A DNA stretch of 64,000 bases from Listeria monocytogenes (GCF_041765605.1 NZ_CP168900.1:1752001-1816000), one strand, 5' to 3'. Shown: positions 21,915 through 30,350, numbered from the stretch's first letter. Notes: generated by a model from the sequence alone, not told the origin. Made by a program: numbers and translations.

Positions 21915-22880
21915 ATGAAAGAATTATTAGGGCTATTAAAAGAAGGTAATAAATCCGCCTTAACAGCGGCTCTTGTTAACACCATTGTTTCTATTATTAA
22001 AGGTATTACTTATTTTTTTACTGGAAATATCGCCATGTTCGCAGAAACGTTACATAGTTTAGGCGATGCGGCAAACCAGTTTTTTGTTTTTATCGGTTCA
22101 GCTTTAAGTAAAAAACGACCAACAAAACGCTTTCCGCATGGTTTTGGACGGATGGTTAACTTAGTGCTACTTGGTGCTGTCATCGTTGTTGGGATAATGG
22201 CTTTTGAGACGATTCGTGAAGGATTCGCGCATATTATCCACCCAACAAGTTCCACTGGTTTCCTTATAAACCTCACTGTGCTCCTACTTTGTACCGTGCT
22301 AGAGTTTTCTGTTTTAGTGAAAGCAATGCATGAGATTGCGCATGATGTTGGTTTAGAATCTAAAGGACTTCAGTTATTTAAAGATAGCATTCTAAATTTA
22401 GGTAAAGCAAAAGCAGCGACTAAACTGGTGTTTTTGGAAGATTCCGTTGCAACTGGTGGTGGACTTCTTGCGATGATTGCGGTTATTATTTCTCACTTTA
22501 CCCCTTTCCATCAAGCAGAAGGTATTGCATCCATGTTAATTGGTGTAATGATGTTTATCGTCGTTGGTAAAGTCTTTTTGGACAATGCGGCTGGAGTTAT
22601 TGGCGAATCAGATCAAAGTATGCATTTAACTGTCGGTCAGCTCGTAATGAGCGATCCTGATGTGCGCGATATTCAAGTTCTAACCGTTCTTAAAGAAGGC
22701 GATGTTTTCCATGTCGATGTGGAAGTGGAATTAGATCCAATGCTCACCCTCGCTGAAGTGGATGATATTAAAGACCGTTTGGAAGAGAGTATCGGAAAAT
22801 TACGCGGTGTTGCTGATGTACTTATTTCATTTGATGAAGATGATGCTATCCGCAACTGGGAATATGGAGACGGGCGTTAA
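21915..22880 (+). CDS. Cation diffusion facilitator family transporter
   Basis: 321 aa from ATG 21915 with a GGAGGAG ribosome binding site; an in-frame ATG 41 codons upstream has no such site and would add an unrelated tail. Six membrane segments span residues 15-210, and a cytoplasmic ferredoxin-like domain follows (about 225-310). The metal site pair H47-x3-D51 (HSLGD) in helix 2 marks the CDF family; it exchanges cytosolic divalent cations such as Zn, Co or Mn for protons. The second-site motif in helix 5 reads EDSVATGGG. This pattern is of the YdfM/FieF-related subgroup. Metal identity cannot be read from sequence. It is transcribed alone and shares a bidirectional terminator with the GNAT gene. 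Confidence 0.87.
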   Translation: MKELLGLLKEGNKSALTAALVNTIVSIIKGITYFFTGNIAMFAETLHSLGDAANQFFVFIGSALSKKRPTKRFPHGFGRMVNLVLLGAVIVVGIMAFETIREGFAHIIHPTSSTGFLINLTVLLLCTVLEFSVLVKAMHEIAHDVGLESKGLQLFKDSILNLGKAKAATKLVFLEDSVATGGGLLAMIAVIISHFTPFHQAEGIASMLIGVMMFIVVGKVFLDNAAGVIGESDQSMHLTVGQLVMSDPDVRDIQVLTVLKEGDVFHVDVEVELDPMLTLAEVDDIKDRLEESIGKLRGVADVLISFDEDDAIRNWEYGDGR

Positions 22881-22885
22881 AAATA

Positions 22886-22927
22886 GAAAAAGCCAAGTGC
22901 GCGAACTGCGACACTTGGCTTTTTTTA
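22886..22927. terminator. Bidirectional terminator
   Basis: AAAAAGCCAAGTG / CACTTGGCTTTTT stem with a 12-nt loop, between the CDF exporter and the GNAT gene. Confidence 0.93.
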
Positions 22928-23467
22928 GTCTCCAGGATTAATAATTGCTAGGACTTGATGATCTTCCCAAGTTCCATTAATGCGGACATTTTGTACTGCG
23001 AGCCCTTCTAAATGGAAGCCCGCTTTTAAAAGGACTTGTTTGGATCGTTCGTTTTTCGGCATTACTCCTGCCTCAATTCGGTGCAGACCAAGAATGTCAA
23101 AACCAAAATCTACAATCAACTCCACTGCCTCAGTCGCATAACCATTTCCATTATGTTCCTTATCCAGAAAATAACCAATGAACGCTGATTGTAAAGATTC
23201 ACGCAAAATACTAAATAAATTAATCGTACCAATAAGTTCATCCGTGTCATGGAGGAAAATCCCATAATAGTACTCCACGTCACTCGCAGCAAAATCTTCC
23301 AAACGTGAAATAAGCGATTGCTGTTCTTCTATCGTATAAAAACGATCATCCCGCTCCATAGAATAACCTTCAAAAAAAGCTTTATTTGCTAAATGAAAAG
23401 CTAGTTTTTGATTGGCATCTGTTATTTGAAAAGGTCTTAAGTAAATCCGTTCCCCCGTAATCCGCAT
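22925..23467 (-). CDS. GNAT acetyltransferase, RimJ/RimL type
   Basis: 180 aa single GNAT domain. RITGERIYLRPFQITDA at the N-terminus and GYFLDKEHNGNGYATEAVELIVDFGFDILGLHRIEAGV (about 110-145) are the RimJ/RimL-type beta4-alpha3 acetyl-CoA pocket; NERSKQVLLKAGFHLEG follows. Such enzymes acetylate protein N-termini or small amines. No substrate can be assigned, and the RimJ label is one of similarity only. A GAGGG ribosome binding site precedes the ATG. It is convergent with the CDF gene. Confidence 0.85.
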   Translation of the reverse strand: MRITGERIYLRPFQITDANQKLAFHLANKAFFEGYSMERDDRFYTIEEQQSLISRLEDFAASDVEYYYGIFLHDTDELIGTINLFSILRESLQSAFIGYFLDKEHNGNGYATEAVELIVDFGFDILGLHRIEAGVMPKNERSKQVLLKAGFHLEGLAVQNVRINGTWEDHQVLAIINPGD

Positions 23468-23657
23468 CCTTATCCCTCCCCGTATTTTTCTAAATTATAA
23501 GATTGTTCGTGTATGATTGCAAGTATCACTGTTAAGTTTAATCTTCCACTATACCCATTTTATTAAAAAATAAACTTCCCATTACGAATATAAGTGTGTT
23601 ATTATGTTGATGTTGGTTATTTTTATATTATTTTTCTAAAAAATGGAGGTTTTTTTA

Positions 23658-24560
23658 ATGAATATTAATGCGGAAACAGAAGACGCAACTCTCCTTCTCG
23701 ACGGTTTACTTCAAAACGTAGCAATAATTCGTTTTGATACTAATAAAAAAGTAACTTATGCTAATGCCCTTTTCGCGGAGGCAATGGGATACTCAGAAGA
23801 AGAAATGTTGACATTATCCCACCCGGACTTATGCTTTCCTGATTTTGTCCAAAGTGTAAGCTATAAAGCAATGTGGACAAATTTGCTTGCTGGGCAAAAA
23901 TTTCAAAATAAAATTGAACGAAAAAATGCACGCGGTGAACGTGTTTGGTTTGAAGCGACTTATATCCCGATTATACGTGAAGATTTGGTCGTTGGTGTTG
24001 CCAAAATCGCTACAGATATTACGAGAAGAGAAGAAACGGTTCATGACTTTGCATCTGGTTTAAAAAGCATGGCTACAAATTTAAAAGAACATTCCAGTGT
24101 TGGAAAAACGCGCAGTGAAGCTCTCCTTGAACTCGTGAAATCAATCACGAAAGAATCCAATGAAAATACTGATACACTTCACGATTTACAAACAGAAGCT
24201 CAAAATATTCACGGCATTATTAATACAATTAACGGTATTGCTTCTCAGACTAATTTACTTGCCTTAAATGCAGCGATTGAAGCAGCACGTGCTGGTGACG
24301 CTGGACGTGGATTTAGTGTTGTAGCGGAAGAAGTTCGTAAACTTTCGAGTCGTGTAGAAGAAGCAATTAAAGAAGTGGAAAAAAGTGTCAACGGTATCAC
24401 GCAAGAAATTAATACTATTTCAAGTGGTACGGAACGTGTCGAAGCAAAAGTCGAGGAAAGCCAAGAAGTCCTTATTTTGTCTTTAGAAGATTTTAGCCAA
24501 ATTGAATCTGCCTCTACTGCCTTGGATCAAAATGCCGGTGCTTTCACAAAAATGATTTAA
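23658..24560 (+). CDS. Soluble PAS-domain methyl-accepting chemotaxis protein
   Basis: 300 aa from ATG 23658, seven bases after ATGGAGG. There is no signal peptide or membrane segment, so this is a cytoplasmic receptor. A PAS domain (about 15-130) reads [20 protein letters not shown] and ends in the PAC-like [21 protein letters not shown]. The MCP signalling hairpin follows, with the near-invariant tip [36 protein letters not shown] at about 200-235. No HAMP domain is present. The PAS domain could bind haem or flavin and sense oxygen or redox, but no ligand residue is evident. A 68-aa gene starts 27 bases downstream. The best comparison is the soluble PAS receptors of other Bacillales. Confidence 0.9.
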   Translation: MNINAETEDATLLLDGLLQNVAIIRFDTNKKVTYANALFAEAMGYSEEEMLTLSHPDLCFPDFVQSVSYKAMWTNLLAGQKFQNKIERKNARGERVWFEATYIPIIREDLVVGVAKIATDITRREETVHDFASGLKSMATNLKEHSSVGKTRSEALLELVKSITKESNENTDTLHDLQTEAQNIHGIINTINGIASQTNLLALNAAIEAARAGDAGRGFSVVAEEVRKLSSRVEEAIKEVEKSVNGITQEINTISSGTERVEAKVEESQEVLILSLEDFSQIESASTALDQNAGAFTKMI

Positions 24561-24587
24561 CCGACTGAAAAAAGGAGCGAAGAAGTC

Positions 24588-24794
24588 TTGAAACTAATTG
24601 GAAAACATCCTTCTGGTCGTGCCATTATTATTCGTTTGAACAACCAAGAATACCATTATGAAACCGCAAATAGTTTTGGAAGCGCGACTTCATTAACACG
24701 AGCAAAAACAGAAGCAAGAGCTGATAGTTTTACATCTAGTGAAATGAACCAAGGTTTACATATTGGTAATTGGCACTGGAAAGAACTTGGATGA
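24588..24794 (+). CDS. Small uncharacterised protein after the chemoreceptor
   Basis: 68 aa from a TTG, preceded by AAAGGAGCGAAGAAG. It begins MKLIGKHPSGRAIIIRLNNQ and ends in WHWKELG. It is soluble, with no cysteine and no membrane segment. I do not recognise the family. It lies 27 bases after the PAS receptor, before a shared terminator, so the two are almost certainly co-transcribed. That context suggests a partner or modulator of the receptor, but nothing in the residues confirms it. Confidence 0.75.
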   Translation: MKLIGKHPSGRAIIIRLNNQEYHYETANSFGSATSLTRAKTEARADSFTSSEMNQGLHIGNWHWKELG

Positions 24795-24795
24795 A

Positions 24796-24832
24796 AGAAA
24801 ATCCCGTCTATTTTTATAGACGGGATTTTTTA
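24796..24832. terminator. Bidirectional terminator
   Basis: AAAATCCCGTCTAT / ATAGACGGGATTTT stem with T4 loop and flanking A/T runs. Confidence 0.95.
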
Positions 24833-24833
24833 T

Positions 24834-25187
24834 TTACGCATTCAATGCTTGTTCTAATTGGTCTTTAAAGGCGGTTGCCACATCAAATACAGTAACAAAT
24901 TGGAAATCGCTCACGTTGTAATGGACGACAAATTTCTCCTCACGATGGCGAACCATAATGGATGAACGAACTTTATCACCAATTGCGTCTCCTGCTTGAG
25001 TTTCGCTATAGAAAACCCAGTGCGTTGCTTCAATTGGATTCGCTGTTTTTTCTGCAAGATCGCTTTGAATTAATTGTTTTATTTCGTCACTTAATTCTGG
25101 CGCGAATTCATTGTCGATATAGCCGTACCAAATAGTTCGGTAGTACTTTGCTTCAAATTCATTCGTTTCATCAAATAGTTTTTTCAT
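24834..25187 (-). CDS. Uncharacterised 117-aa protein
   Basis: 117 aa with a strong GGAGG ribosome binding site. It is soluble and acidic and looks mixed alpha/beta: EAKYYRTIWYGYIDNEFAPELSDEIKQLI, then a beta-rich segment with SSIMVRHREEKFVVHYNVSDF, then a C-terminal helix. I do not recognise a named domain. It lies 28 bases downstream of fosX on the same strand, so it is probably the last gene of that transcript. The same neighbour occurs next to fosX in Listeria as I recall it (lmo1701-lmo1702). Confidence 0.8.
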   Translation of the reverse strand: MKKLFDETNEFEAKYYRTIWYGYIDNEFAPELSDEIKQLIQSDLAEKTANPIEATHWVFYSETQAGDAIGDKVRSSIMVRHREEKFVVHYNVSDFQFVTVFDVATAFKDQLEQALNA

Positions 25188-25215
25188 GTTTGTTTCCTCC
25201 TATTAGGTGTTATTT

Positions 25216-25617
25216 CTATTCGTGATACCTTTTCAAGCGTTCTTCTAATGTACCAGCGTGTAATTCAAAGAGATGATTATCAAAGTCATAAAAATAAATC
25301 GAGTGTCCCTCACCTTCGACTCTAGGACGTTCTGGTTTCATTTCCACACCGAGAGCTTTAATCCGCTCAATATATTCATCCACTTCCTCAGATTGAATTT
25401 GGAACGCAATATGATTGTAAGTTCGCTCTTGTAAAGACTCTCCTTCCATAATGCAAATCCACAGACCAGCAATTAGAAAAAATTTTTCTTTGGAAAGCGA
25501 AAATATTTTGTCGCCACTAGAATAGATTTCTTCTGCATTAAAAATTTCTTTTAAGAATGTGGTTGTTTTATTCAAATCTTTCACAATTAAAGTGATATGG
25601 CTTAATCCTGAAATCAT
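25216..25617 (-). CDS. fosX: Fosfomycin resistance hydrolase FosX
   Basis: 133 aa glyoxalase-fold, Mn-dependent enzyme that opens the fosfomycin epoxide with water. The three metal ligands are present at H7, H69 and E118. E44, the general base that separates FosX from the thiol transferases FosA/FosB, is also present. These positions coincide with those published for the Listeria enzyme. A GGACTGGTGG element precedes the ATG. The upstream DNA is a remnant of the rlmCD 3' end whose stop codon lies 15 bases before the fosX start, suggesting fosX was once closely coupled to rlmCD. Today a 188-codon gene lies between them. Confidence 0.96.
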   Translation of the reverse strand: MISGLSHITLIVKDLNKTTTFLKEIFNAEEIYSSGDKIFSLSKEKFFLIAGLWICIMEGESLQERTYNHIAFQIQSEEVDEYIERIKALGVEMKPERPRVEGEGHSIYFYDFDNHLFELHAGTLEERLKRYHE

Positions 25618-25631
25618 ATACCACCAGTCCT

Positions 25632-25823
25632 TTATTTATCTTTTAACTGCAAAAGTACTACGGTCTCTACATGTGCTGTTTGCGGGAACATATCGACTGG
25701 TTGCATATAGCGAATGCGATATTTTTTCGCGAGTAAAGCTAAGTCACGTGCTAATCTAGATGGATTACAAGATACATAAACAAGATGTTTTTGCTTCTAC
25801 TTCTAAGCAAATTATTCAAGATG
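25632..25823 (-). pseudogene. Remnant of the rlmCD 3' end
   Basis: The last 49 codons or so of an RlmCD-like protein, ending at its own TAA (25632-25634), with no start and no N-terminal part. Positions 25645-25790 match 26568-26713 in the intact gene with seven differences in 146 bases and no gaps (about 95%). Beyond 25790 there is a one-base insertion that breaks the frame. The similarity then becomes patchy up to about 25823, where it ends. The preserved part encodes the [14 protein letters not shown] segment. The differences are mostly third-position changes, so the copy was functional sequence for some time. Confidence 0.88.
25645..25790. repeat. Direct repeat, left copy (pairs with 26568-26713)
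   Basis: A 146-bp direct repeat, 95% identical to the 3' end of the intact rlmCD, offset 923 bp. The two copies flank the 25883-26449 gene. Confidence 0.93.
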
Positions 25824-25882
25824 CCTATTTTATCCTAAAAATTGACTACGGCTACTTTATTGACTAAGGATGACGCTTATTT

Positions 25883-26449
25883 TCAATTTGACTGATTAAT
25901 TATGTGGTAGGTTTCATCACTTTGATTAAAAAAGACATATATTTTTGCTCTGTTTTTTTCTGGAACAATATCTAACTCGCCTATAAAAAGTAATGGTTTT
26001 CCATTAGCAAATTTCCATTCAGGATTTTGTAGCCATTTAGGTGGAGTTTTTAGATATTTAAAATCTGCTTTAACTTTTTTCTTTATTTGCTCTTTTTTCT
26101 CTAATGTGTTTAAAGTATTTTTATTCAAAATTGAGCTAAAATAATTTGGGGAAATATCTAACCATTTTGGCAAGACTGAAAATACTATATCAGCATCCTC
26201 ATCCATTTTACTAGAATAGCTAAACAACTGCTCATTTTTCTCTAAATACTGTTTGATGGCATCTTTTACATTAGATATGGAAGAGAAATCGGATGCATCA
26301 GCTTCTAAAATGTATAAACATAGATTGCTATAGTTTGTATATGGTGGGATTTTGATTTCTTTTTCCAATTTATTTTGTAAAGCTTCATCTTTATAAAAAC
26401 GATTCAGAAATTCTTTGGCAGTAATCTTATCTTCCATAAAATCTATCAA
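25883..26449 (-). CDS. Uncharacterised protein between two rlmCD tails, immunity-like
   Basis: Up to 188 aa. The start is unclear: a good GGAGG lies at about 26467, but the first usable codons are TTG 26449 (17 bases away) and ATG 26437 (further still). The protein is soluble and lysine-rich. Residues 1-125 are mainly helical; the end has a distinct block, TPPKWLQNPEWKFANGKPLLFIGELDI near 140-165, followed by AKIYVFFN. That block resembles the C-terminal part of small SUFU/YwqG-like or immunity-type domains as I remember them; this is a weak resemblance. The gene is visibly AT-richer than its neighbours and is framed by the duplicated rlmCD ends, so it is the probable cargo of an insertion. 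Confidence 0.75.
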   Translation of the reverse strand: MIDFMEDKITAKEFLNRFYKDEALQNKLEKEIKIPPYTNYSNLCLYILEADASDFSSISNVKDAIKQYLEKNEQLFSYSSKMDEDADIVFSVLPKWLDISPNYFSSILNKNTLNTLEKKEQIKKKVKADFKYLKTPPKWLQNPEWKFANGKPLLFIGELDIVPEKNRAKIYVFFNQSDETYHIINQSN

Positions 26450-26515
26450 TAGTTGTATATCGTTTTCCTCCTAAAAATGTGCTTATTTAAAATGACTAAT
26501 ATTGTATTAAACAAC

Positions 26516-26547
26516 AATGCACCTTTTAGCTAAAAAGAATGCATTGC
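26516..26547 (-). terminator. Weak terminator after rlmCD
   Basis: A 7-bp stem CAATGCA / TGCATTG with a T-rich tail (TTGTTT) on the minus strand. It would separate rlmCD from the inserted gene. Confidence 0.5.
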
Positions 26548-26557
26548 TATTTTTTAT

Positions 26558-27934
26558 TTAATTCTTCAACTGCAAAAGCACTACGGTCTCTACATGAGCT
26601 GTTTGCGGGAACATATCGACTGGTTGCATATAGCGAATGCGATATTTTTTCGCGAGTAAAGCTAAGTCACGTGCTAATGTAGACGGATTACAGGATACGT
26701 AAACAAGTTGTTTGGCTTCCACATCTAATAATGATTTAATGAGGCCTTGGTCACAGCCGCTTCTTGGTGGGTCAACGATCACTGCATCTGGGCGGAAACC
26801 TTCTTTCACCCATTTAGGTAATACGTCTTCTGCTTTTCCTACTTCATAATAAACGTTTTCGATGCCATTTTTCTCCGCGTTTCGTTTGGCGTCTTCAATA
26901 GATTCTGGAATAATATCCATGCCGCGGACTTCTTTTACTTTTCCGGCAAAGGCTTGACCGATTGTTCCAACACCGCAATAAGCATCTACTAATGTTTCAC
27001 TGCCTGTTAGTACGAGTGCTTTCTCGACTTCTTGGTAGAGCCGCTCTGTTTGGAACGGGTTTAATTGGAAAAAGGCACGCGCTGATAAATCGAATTCAAG
27101 TTCCATTAATTTCTCTTCGATGCTTTCTTTTCCTGCTAAAAGGAACGTTTCGTCACCGAAAATAAGTGAGGATTTTGCTTGATTCACGTTTTGCATAATC
27201 GAAGTGACTTCTGGAAGAGCAGCTTCGATTTCTGCAAGCATTTCGCGTTTTTTAGGGAGCTTTTTACTATTCGTAATGAAAACGAGCTGTGTTTCACCGG
27301 TTTTCACGCCAGTACGAACGACGATTGTCCGCACGATGCCACTACCAGCTTTTTCATCATAAATCGGCACGCCATATTTTTCTAGTAAGTCGCGAACAAA
27401 ATTCGTTACTTTGATGGTAACGGGTTGTTGAACGATACAGTCTTCAATCGGAACAAGTTGGTGAGAATTGGCACCGAAAAGTCCAGTTTCGACTTGACCA
27501 CTGCCTACCATTCTTGTTTGGAATTGGCTTTTATTGCGGTAACGCCATGGGTCTTCCATTCCGATTGTTGGACGGATTTTTAATTTGGCTGGATCGATTT
27601 TTGTATGTTTTTCGATTGATTGAATAACAATATCTCGTTTTAATTCAAGTTGGGCGCTATAGGCCACATGTTGCAGCTGGCAACCACCACACGCCTCGTA
27701 AACTGGGCAAGGTGCGGTAACTCGGTTTGGAGATTTTTTACGGATTTTATTTAATTTTGCTTCGGTGAAACGATCGCGAACTTTGACCGCTTCGACAACT
27801 ACTTCTTCACCGGTAATTGCGCCAGGTACAAATACAACTGCTTTTTTAAAGTAGCCGATTCCTTCCCCGTTGATTCCCATGCGTCTAATAGTTAGCGGGA
27901 ATTTTTGTCCTTCTTCTACTGGATTTTGATTCAT
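26558..27934 (-). CDS. rlmCD: 23S rRNA (uracil-C5)-methyltransferase, RlmCD type
   Basis: 458 aa SAM-dependent enzyme forming 5-methyluridine in 23S rRNA; in B. subtilis the RlmCD (YefA) homologue modifies U747 and U1939. A TRAM RNA-binding domain fills about 8-65. Cluster cysteines C76-x5-C82-x2-C85 ([10 protein letters not shown]) plus a later Cys fit the 4Fe-4S type. The SAM domain contains [21 protein letters not shown] and the nucleophile motif [11 protein letters not shown]. Length and motifs are complete. Its 3' 146 bases are duplicated 923 bp downstream. Listeria has a second TrmA-family paralogue elsewhere, so division of the two target sites is possible. Confidence 0.93.
   Translation of the reverse strand: MNQNPVEEGQKFPLTIRRMGINGEGIGYFKKAVVFVPGAITGEEVVVEAVKVRDRFTEAKLNKIRKKSPNRVTAPCPVYEACGGCQLQHVAYSAQLELKRDIVIQSIEKHTKIDPAKLKIRPTIGMEDPWRYRNKSQFQTRMVGSGQVETGLFGANSHQLVPIEDCIVQQPVTIKVTNFVRDLLEKYGVPIYDEKAGSGIVRTIVVRTGVKTGETQLVFITNSKKLPKKREMLAEIEAALPEVTSIMQNVNQAKSSLIFGDETFLLAGKESIEEKLMELEFDLSARAFFQLNPFQTERLYQEVEKALVLTGSETLVDAYCGVGTIGQAFAGKVKEVRGMDIIPESIEDAKRNAEKNGIENVYYEVGKAEDVLPKWVKEGFRPDAVIVDPPRSGCDQGLIKSLLDVEAKQLVYVSCNPSTLARDLALLAKKYRIRYMQPVDMFPQTAHVETVVLLQLKN
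26568..26713. repeat. Direct repeat, right copy (inside rlmCD)
   Basis: This is the 3' end of the intact rlmCD reading frame; it matches 25645-25790 with seven substitutions and no gaps. Confidence 0.93.
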
Positions 27935-27998
27935 TATTTTCCTCCATCATTCCAAGTCTTCATTAATACTAACAAAAAAACTGCCACTTGTCAGTAGT

Positions 27999-28382
27999 TT
28001 ATGGCATGATTTCAAGACTTTCATCGACAAGGATGCTTTTTTCGACAGAACGAACCATCGAACAGTATTTCGGTGTTAATTTTAATGCTTTTTCAAGTGC
28101 TTTTGGATCCAAGTCAGCACCGGTTATTTTAAAATGAAGATGTATCGCGCTTATACGATTTTCTTCTTCTGGGATGCGTTCCATTGTGGCGTCTATCCAT
28201 AAGTCAGTGAAGTTTACTCGTTTTTTCTTTAAAATGTTACGAAAAACAATGGCGCTACAACTGGTAATAGACATCAACATCAAATCTGCTGGTGAATAAT
28301 CGGTCAGTTTGTCATCGATTAAAAAACTTCCTGTGTCAAACCCATTTTCGGTATAAACTAACTTTAATGGTTTTGTCATCAT
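27999..28382 (-). CDS. OsmC/Ohr family protein
   Basis: 127 aa. Two cysteines lie where the family's redox pair is expected: C42 in SITSCSAIVFRNIL and C107 in PKYCSMVRSV. OsmC/Ohr enzymes reduce organic hydroperoxides through such a pair. This short form is nearer to the YhfA-like OsmC branch (PADLMLMSITSCS) than to Ohr, so the peroxidase role is inferred. Two consecutive ATG codons begin the gene; GAGGG lies three and six bases upstream, so the second may be used. It follows nothing obvious and is divergent from the kinase gene. Confidence 0.82.
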   Translation of the reverse strand: MMTKPLKLVYTENGFDTGSFLIDDKLTDYSPADLMLMSITSCSAIVFRNILKKKRVNFTDLWIDATMERIPEEENRISAIHLHFKITGADLDPKALEKALKLTPKYCSMVRSVEKSILVDESLEIMP

Positions 28383-28485
28383 TATCCCTCATTTCTTCTC
28401 TTTTATCGTACAAAAAATCTCCTTATTAAGCAAATTAGTAGTATAATGAACAGATAGTCGACCAAAAAAGGAGGCTACTCATGTT

Positions 28486-29130
28486 ATGGAAGGAGTAGGA
28501 AATAAAGTGATTGTTTTAGCAGGAATGATTGGCGCTGGGAAAAGTAGTTATACAGAGCTAATTGCAAATAAACTTGGAACAAAGGCATTTTATGAAAGCA
28601 TTAAGGATAATCGCATCCTTGAAATGTTTTATGATGACCCAAAAAGATGGGCTTTTGCCTTACAAATATATTTTTTAAATACCCGCTTTCGTAGTATTAA
28701 AGCTGCGTTAACGGATCAAAATAATGTGCTTGATCGGAGCATTTACGAGGACGCGCTTTTTACGCAAATTAATTTTGAAGAAGGTAACATTTCGGAACCT
28801 GAGATGGATACATATCTTGATTTACTCGACAATATGATGGAAGAACTTGCTTATATGCCGAAAAAAGCGCCTGATTTGTTGATTTATTTGCGCGGAAGTT
28901 TAGACACTGTATTGAGCCGAATTGCTCTTCGTGGTCGTCCTTATGAGCAAACATTTGATAATCCAGGTTTACTTGACTATTACAAGCATCTGCATAGTCG
29001 TTATGACAGCTGGTTTGAGTCTTATGATAAGAGTGAAACCCTTGTTATTAATATTGACGAAATAGATATTAATCAACCAAATGACGCAGATTATGTCATG
29101 CAACTTATTCATGAAAAATTAAAACGCTAA
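28486..29130 (+). CDS. Deoxynucleoside kinase
   Basis: 214 aa P-loop kinase of the dNK/dGK/dAK family, phosphorylating deoxynucleosides for salvage. The P-loop is GMIGAGKSS (13-21), the substrate motif VLDRSIYEDALF follows near 85, and the arginine-rich lid reads SRIALRGRPYEQ near 145. Whether it prefers dA/dC or dG cannot be read with confidence. ATG 28486 is 12 bases from GGAGG. A GTG at 28507 with its own AAGGAG could also start the protein just before the P-loop. It is followed by a shared terminator. Confidence 0.85.
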   Translation: MEGVGNKVIVLAGMIGAGKSSYTELIANKLGTKAFYESIKDNRILEMFYDDPKRWAFALQIYFLNTRFRSIKAALTDQNNVLDRSIYEDALFTQINFEEGNISEPEMDTYLDLLDNMMEELAYMPKKAPDLLIYLRGSLDTVLSRIALRGRPYEQTFDNPGLLDYYKHLHSRYDSWFESYDKSETLVINIDEIDINQPNDADYVMQLIHEKLKR

Positions 29131-29161
29131 AACAGGCTTTTTGCTGTTTTAGCGTTTTTTT
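29121..29161. terminator. Bidirectional terminator
   Basis: AACGCTAAAACAG / CTGTTTTAGCGTT stem with T-runs on both sides, between the convergent kinase and YihY genes. Confidence 0.95.
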
Positions 29162-30029
29162 AATTGATTTCGCCTAATTCTTTTTTCTTTTTCCGAATCG
29201 CCAGTGTAGCGTTAAGCTCCCCGCCAATCATCAAAATAATGCCGGTCAAATAAAACCATAACATTAAAATAATAATTACACCGATACTGCCATATGTTGC
29301 TGAATAGTTGCCGAAATTATTTACGTAATACGCAAAACCTAGCGAAGCAACTGTCCAACCGATTGTTGAAAAAAGTGCTCCAGGTAGAACACTAATCAAC
29401 GTACTGCGCCGGTTTGGTGCGACCCAATATAAAAAGGTAAAGACGACAAAAATAACGATGAGTGTAACGGTCCAACGAAGATTATTCCAAAAACTAAGAA
29501 AGTCTTCCGAGAAATTCAAATGATTAATTAAAAACATCCCTATTTGTTGTCCAAATACAAGTAATAGTAAGGTTGCCCCTACTGTCGCAAGCATTGCGAG
29601 TGTGAAAAACATGGATAGTAATCGCTGTACGACATAATTTCGTTTATTCGTTACTCCGTATGCTTTATTGAGCGATTTCATGACCGCATTCATGCCATTC
29701 GAGGCAGACCATAAAGTCGCGATAATCCCGATAGAAAGTAATCCGCCATTTTTCTGCGTTAGTAAGTTATTTAAATTTTCTTCTAAAAAGTCCATAATCT
29801 GGTCTGGCGCGAATTCTTTAATCATATTAAAAACGGAATCTTTATCAATATGAAGATAGGCAAGTAATGTTGCCGCGATTAAGAGCATTGGAAAAATCGA
29901 AAACAGCATATAATAAGCTAACTGTGCTGCATTTCCTGAAACATCATTTCGACCTACTCTCGCACTTACTGTTTGGCCAATTTGAACAATCCCGTTTTTC
30001 TTTGTATATTTAACTACTTTTTTCCACAC
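29160..30029 (-). CDS. YihY/BrkB family inner-membrane protein
   Basis: 289 aa with six membrane segments (about 36-60, 100-120, 140-170, 185-210, 220-245, 250-275). Family signatures are present: RVGRNDVSGNAAQLAYYMLFSIFPMLL in the first segment, LWSASNGMNAVMKSLNKAYGV near 105-125, and the closing GGELNATL. The BrkB name comes from a Bordetella serum-resistance locus, and an RNase BN role once claimed for E. coli YihY was withdrawn; the true function is unknown. B. subtilis YfkH is the nearest relative I can name. A fairly long leader separates it from the divergent YfkK-like gene. Confidence 0.87.
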   Translation of the reverse strand: MWKKVVKYTKKNGIVQIGQTVSARVGRNDVSGNAAQLAYYMLFSIFPMLLIAATLLAYLHIDKDSVFNMIKEFAPDQIMDFLEENLNNLLTQKNGGLLSIGIIATLWSASNGMNAVMKSLNKAYGVTNKRNYVVQRLLSMFFTLAMLATVGATLLLLVFGQQIGMFLINHLNFSEDFLSFWNNLRWTVTLIVIFVVFTFLYWVAPNRRSTLISVLPGALFSTIGWTVASLGFAYYVNNFGNYSATYGSIGVIIILMLWFYLTGIILMIGGELNATLAIRKKKKELGEIN

Positions 30030-30119
30030 TGATAAGGCCCCCCTGTTCTAGTCATTCGTCTGGAAGTTTTTCTTCTACTATGGTAAAATTTTGTCTATTA
30101 GCTTGAAAGGAGCAAAAAG

Positions 30120-30341
30120 ATGAATCTTGAAACCCCTTCACAGGAAAACTTGAATTTTATGTTAACCGAAATTACAACGAAACTAAAAATGGTGAATGTA
30201 GGTGTTTTTGAAAATCTGGAGCTTGACTCTGTTGATTATAACGCACTTATCGATATTTATCAGCTAATTAAACGTAAATCCAATTTCAGCCCGCGTGAGA
30301 TGCAATTATTTGCAGAAGAATTACGCCGGATTCGCAAATAA
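30120..30341 (+). CDS. UPF0435 (YfkK/DUF1128) small protein
   Basis: 73 aa with a GAAAGGAGC ribosome binding site. The core NLNFMLTEITTKLKMVNVGVF and the C-terminal FSPREMQLFAEELRRIRK are the UPF0435/DUF1128 signature. The protein is small, helical and soluble. Function is unknown. It sits beside the YihY gene, as yfkK sits near yfkH in Bacillus. Confidence 0.85.
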   Translation: MNLETPSQENLNFMLTEITTKLKMVNVGVFENLELDSVDYNALIDIYQLIKRKSNFSPREMQLFAEELRRIRK

Positions 30342-30350
30342 AACAAATTC

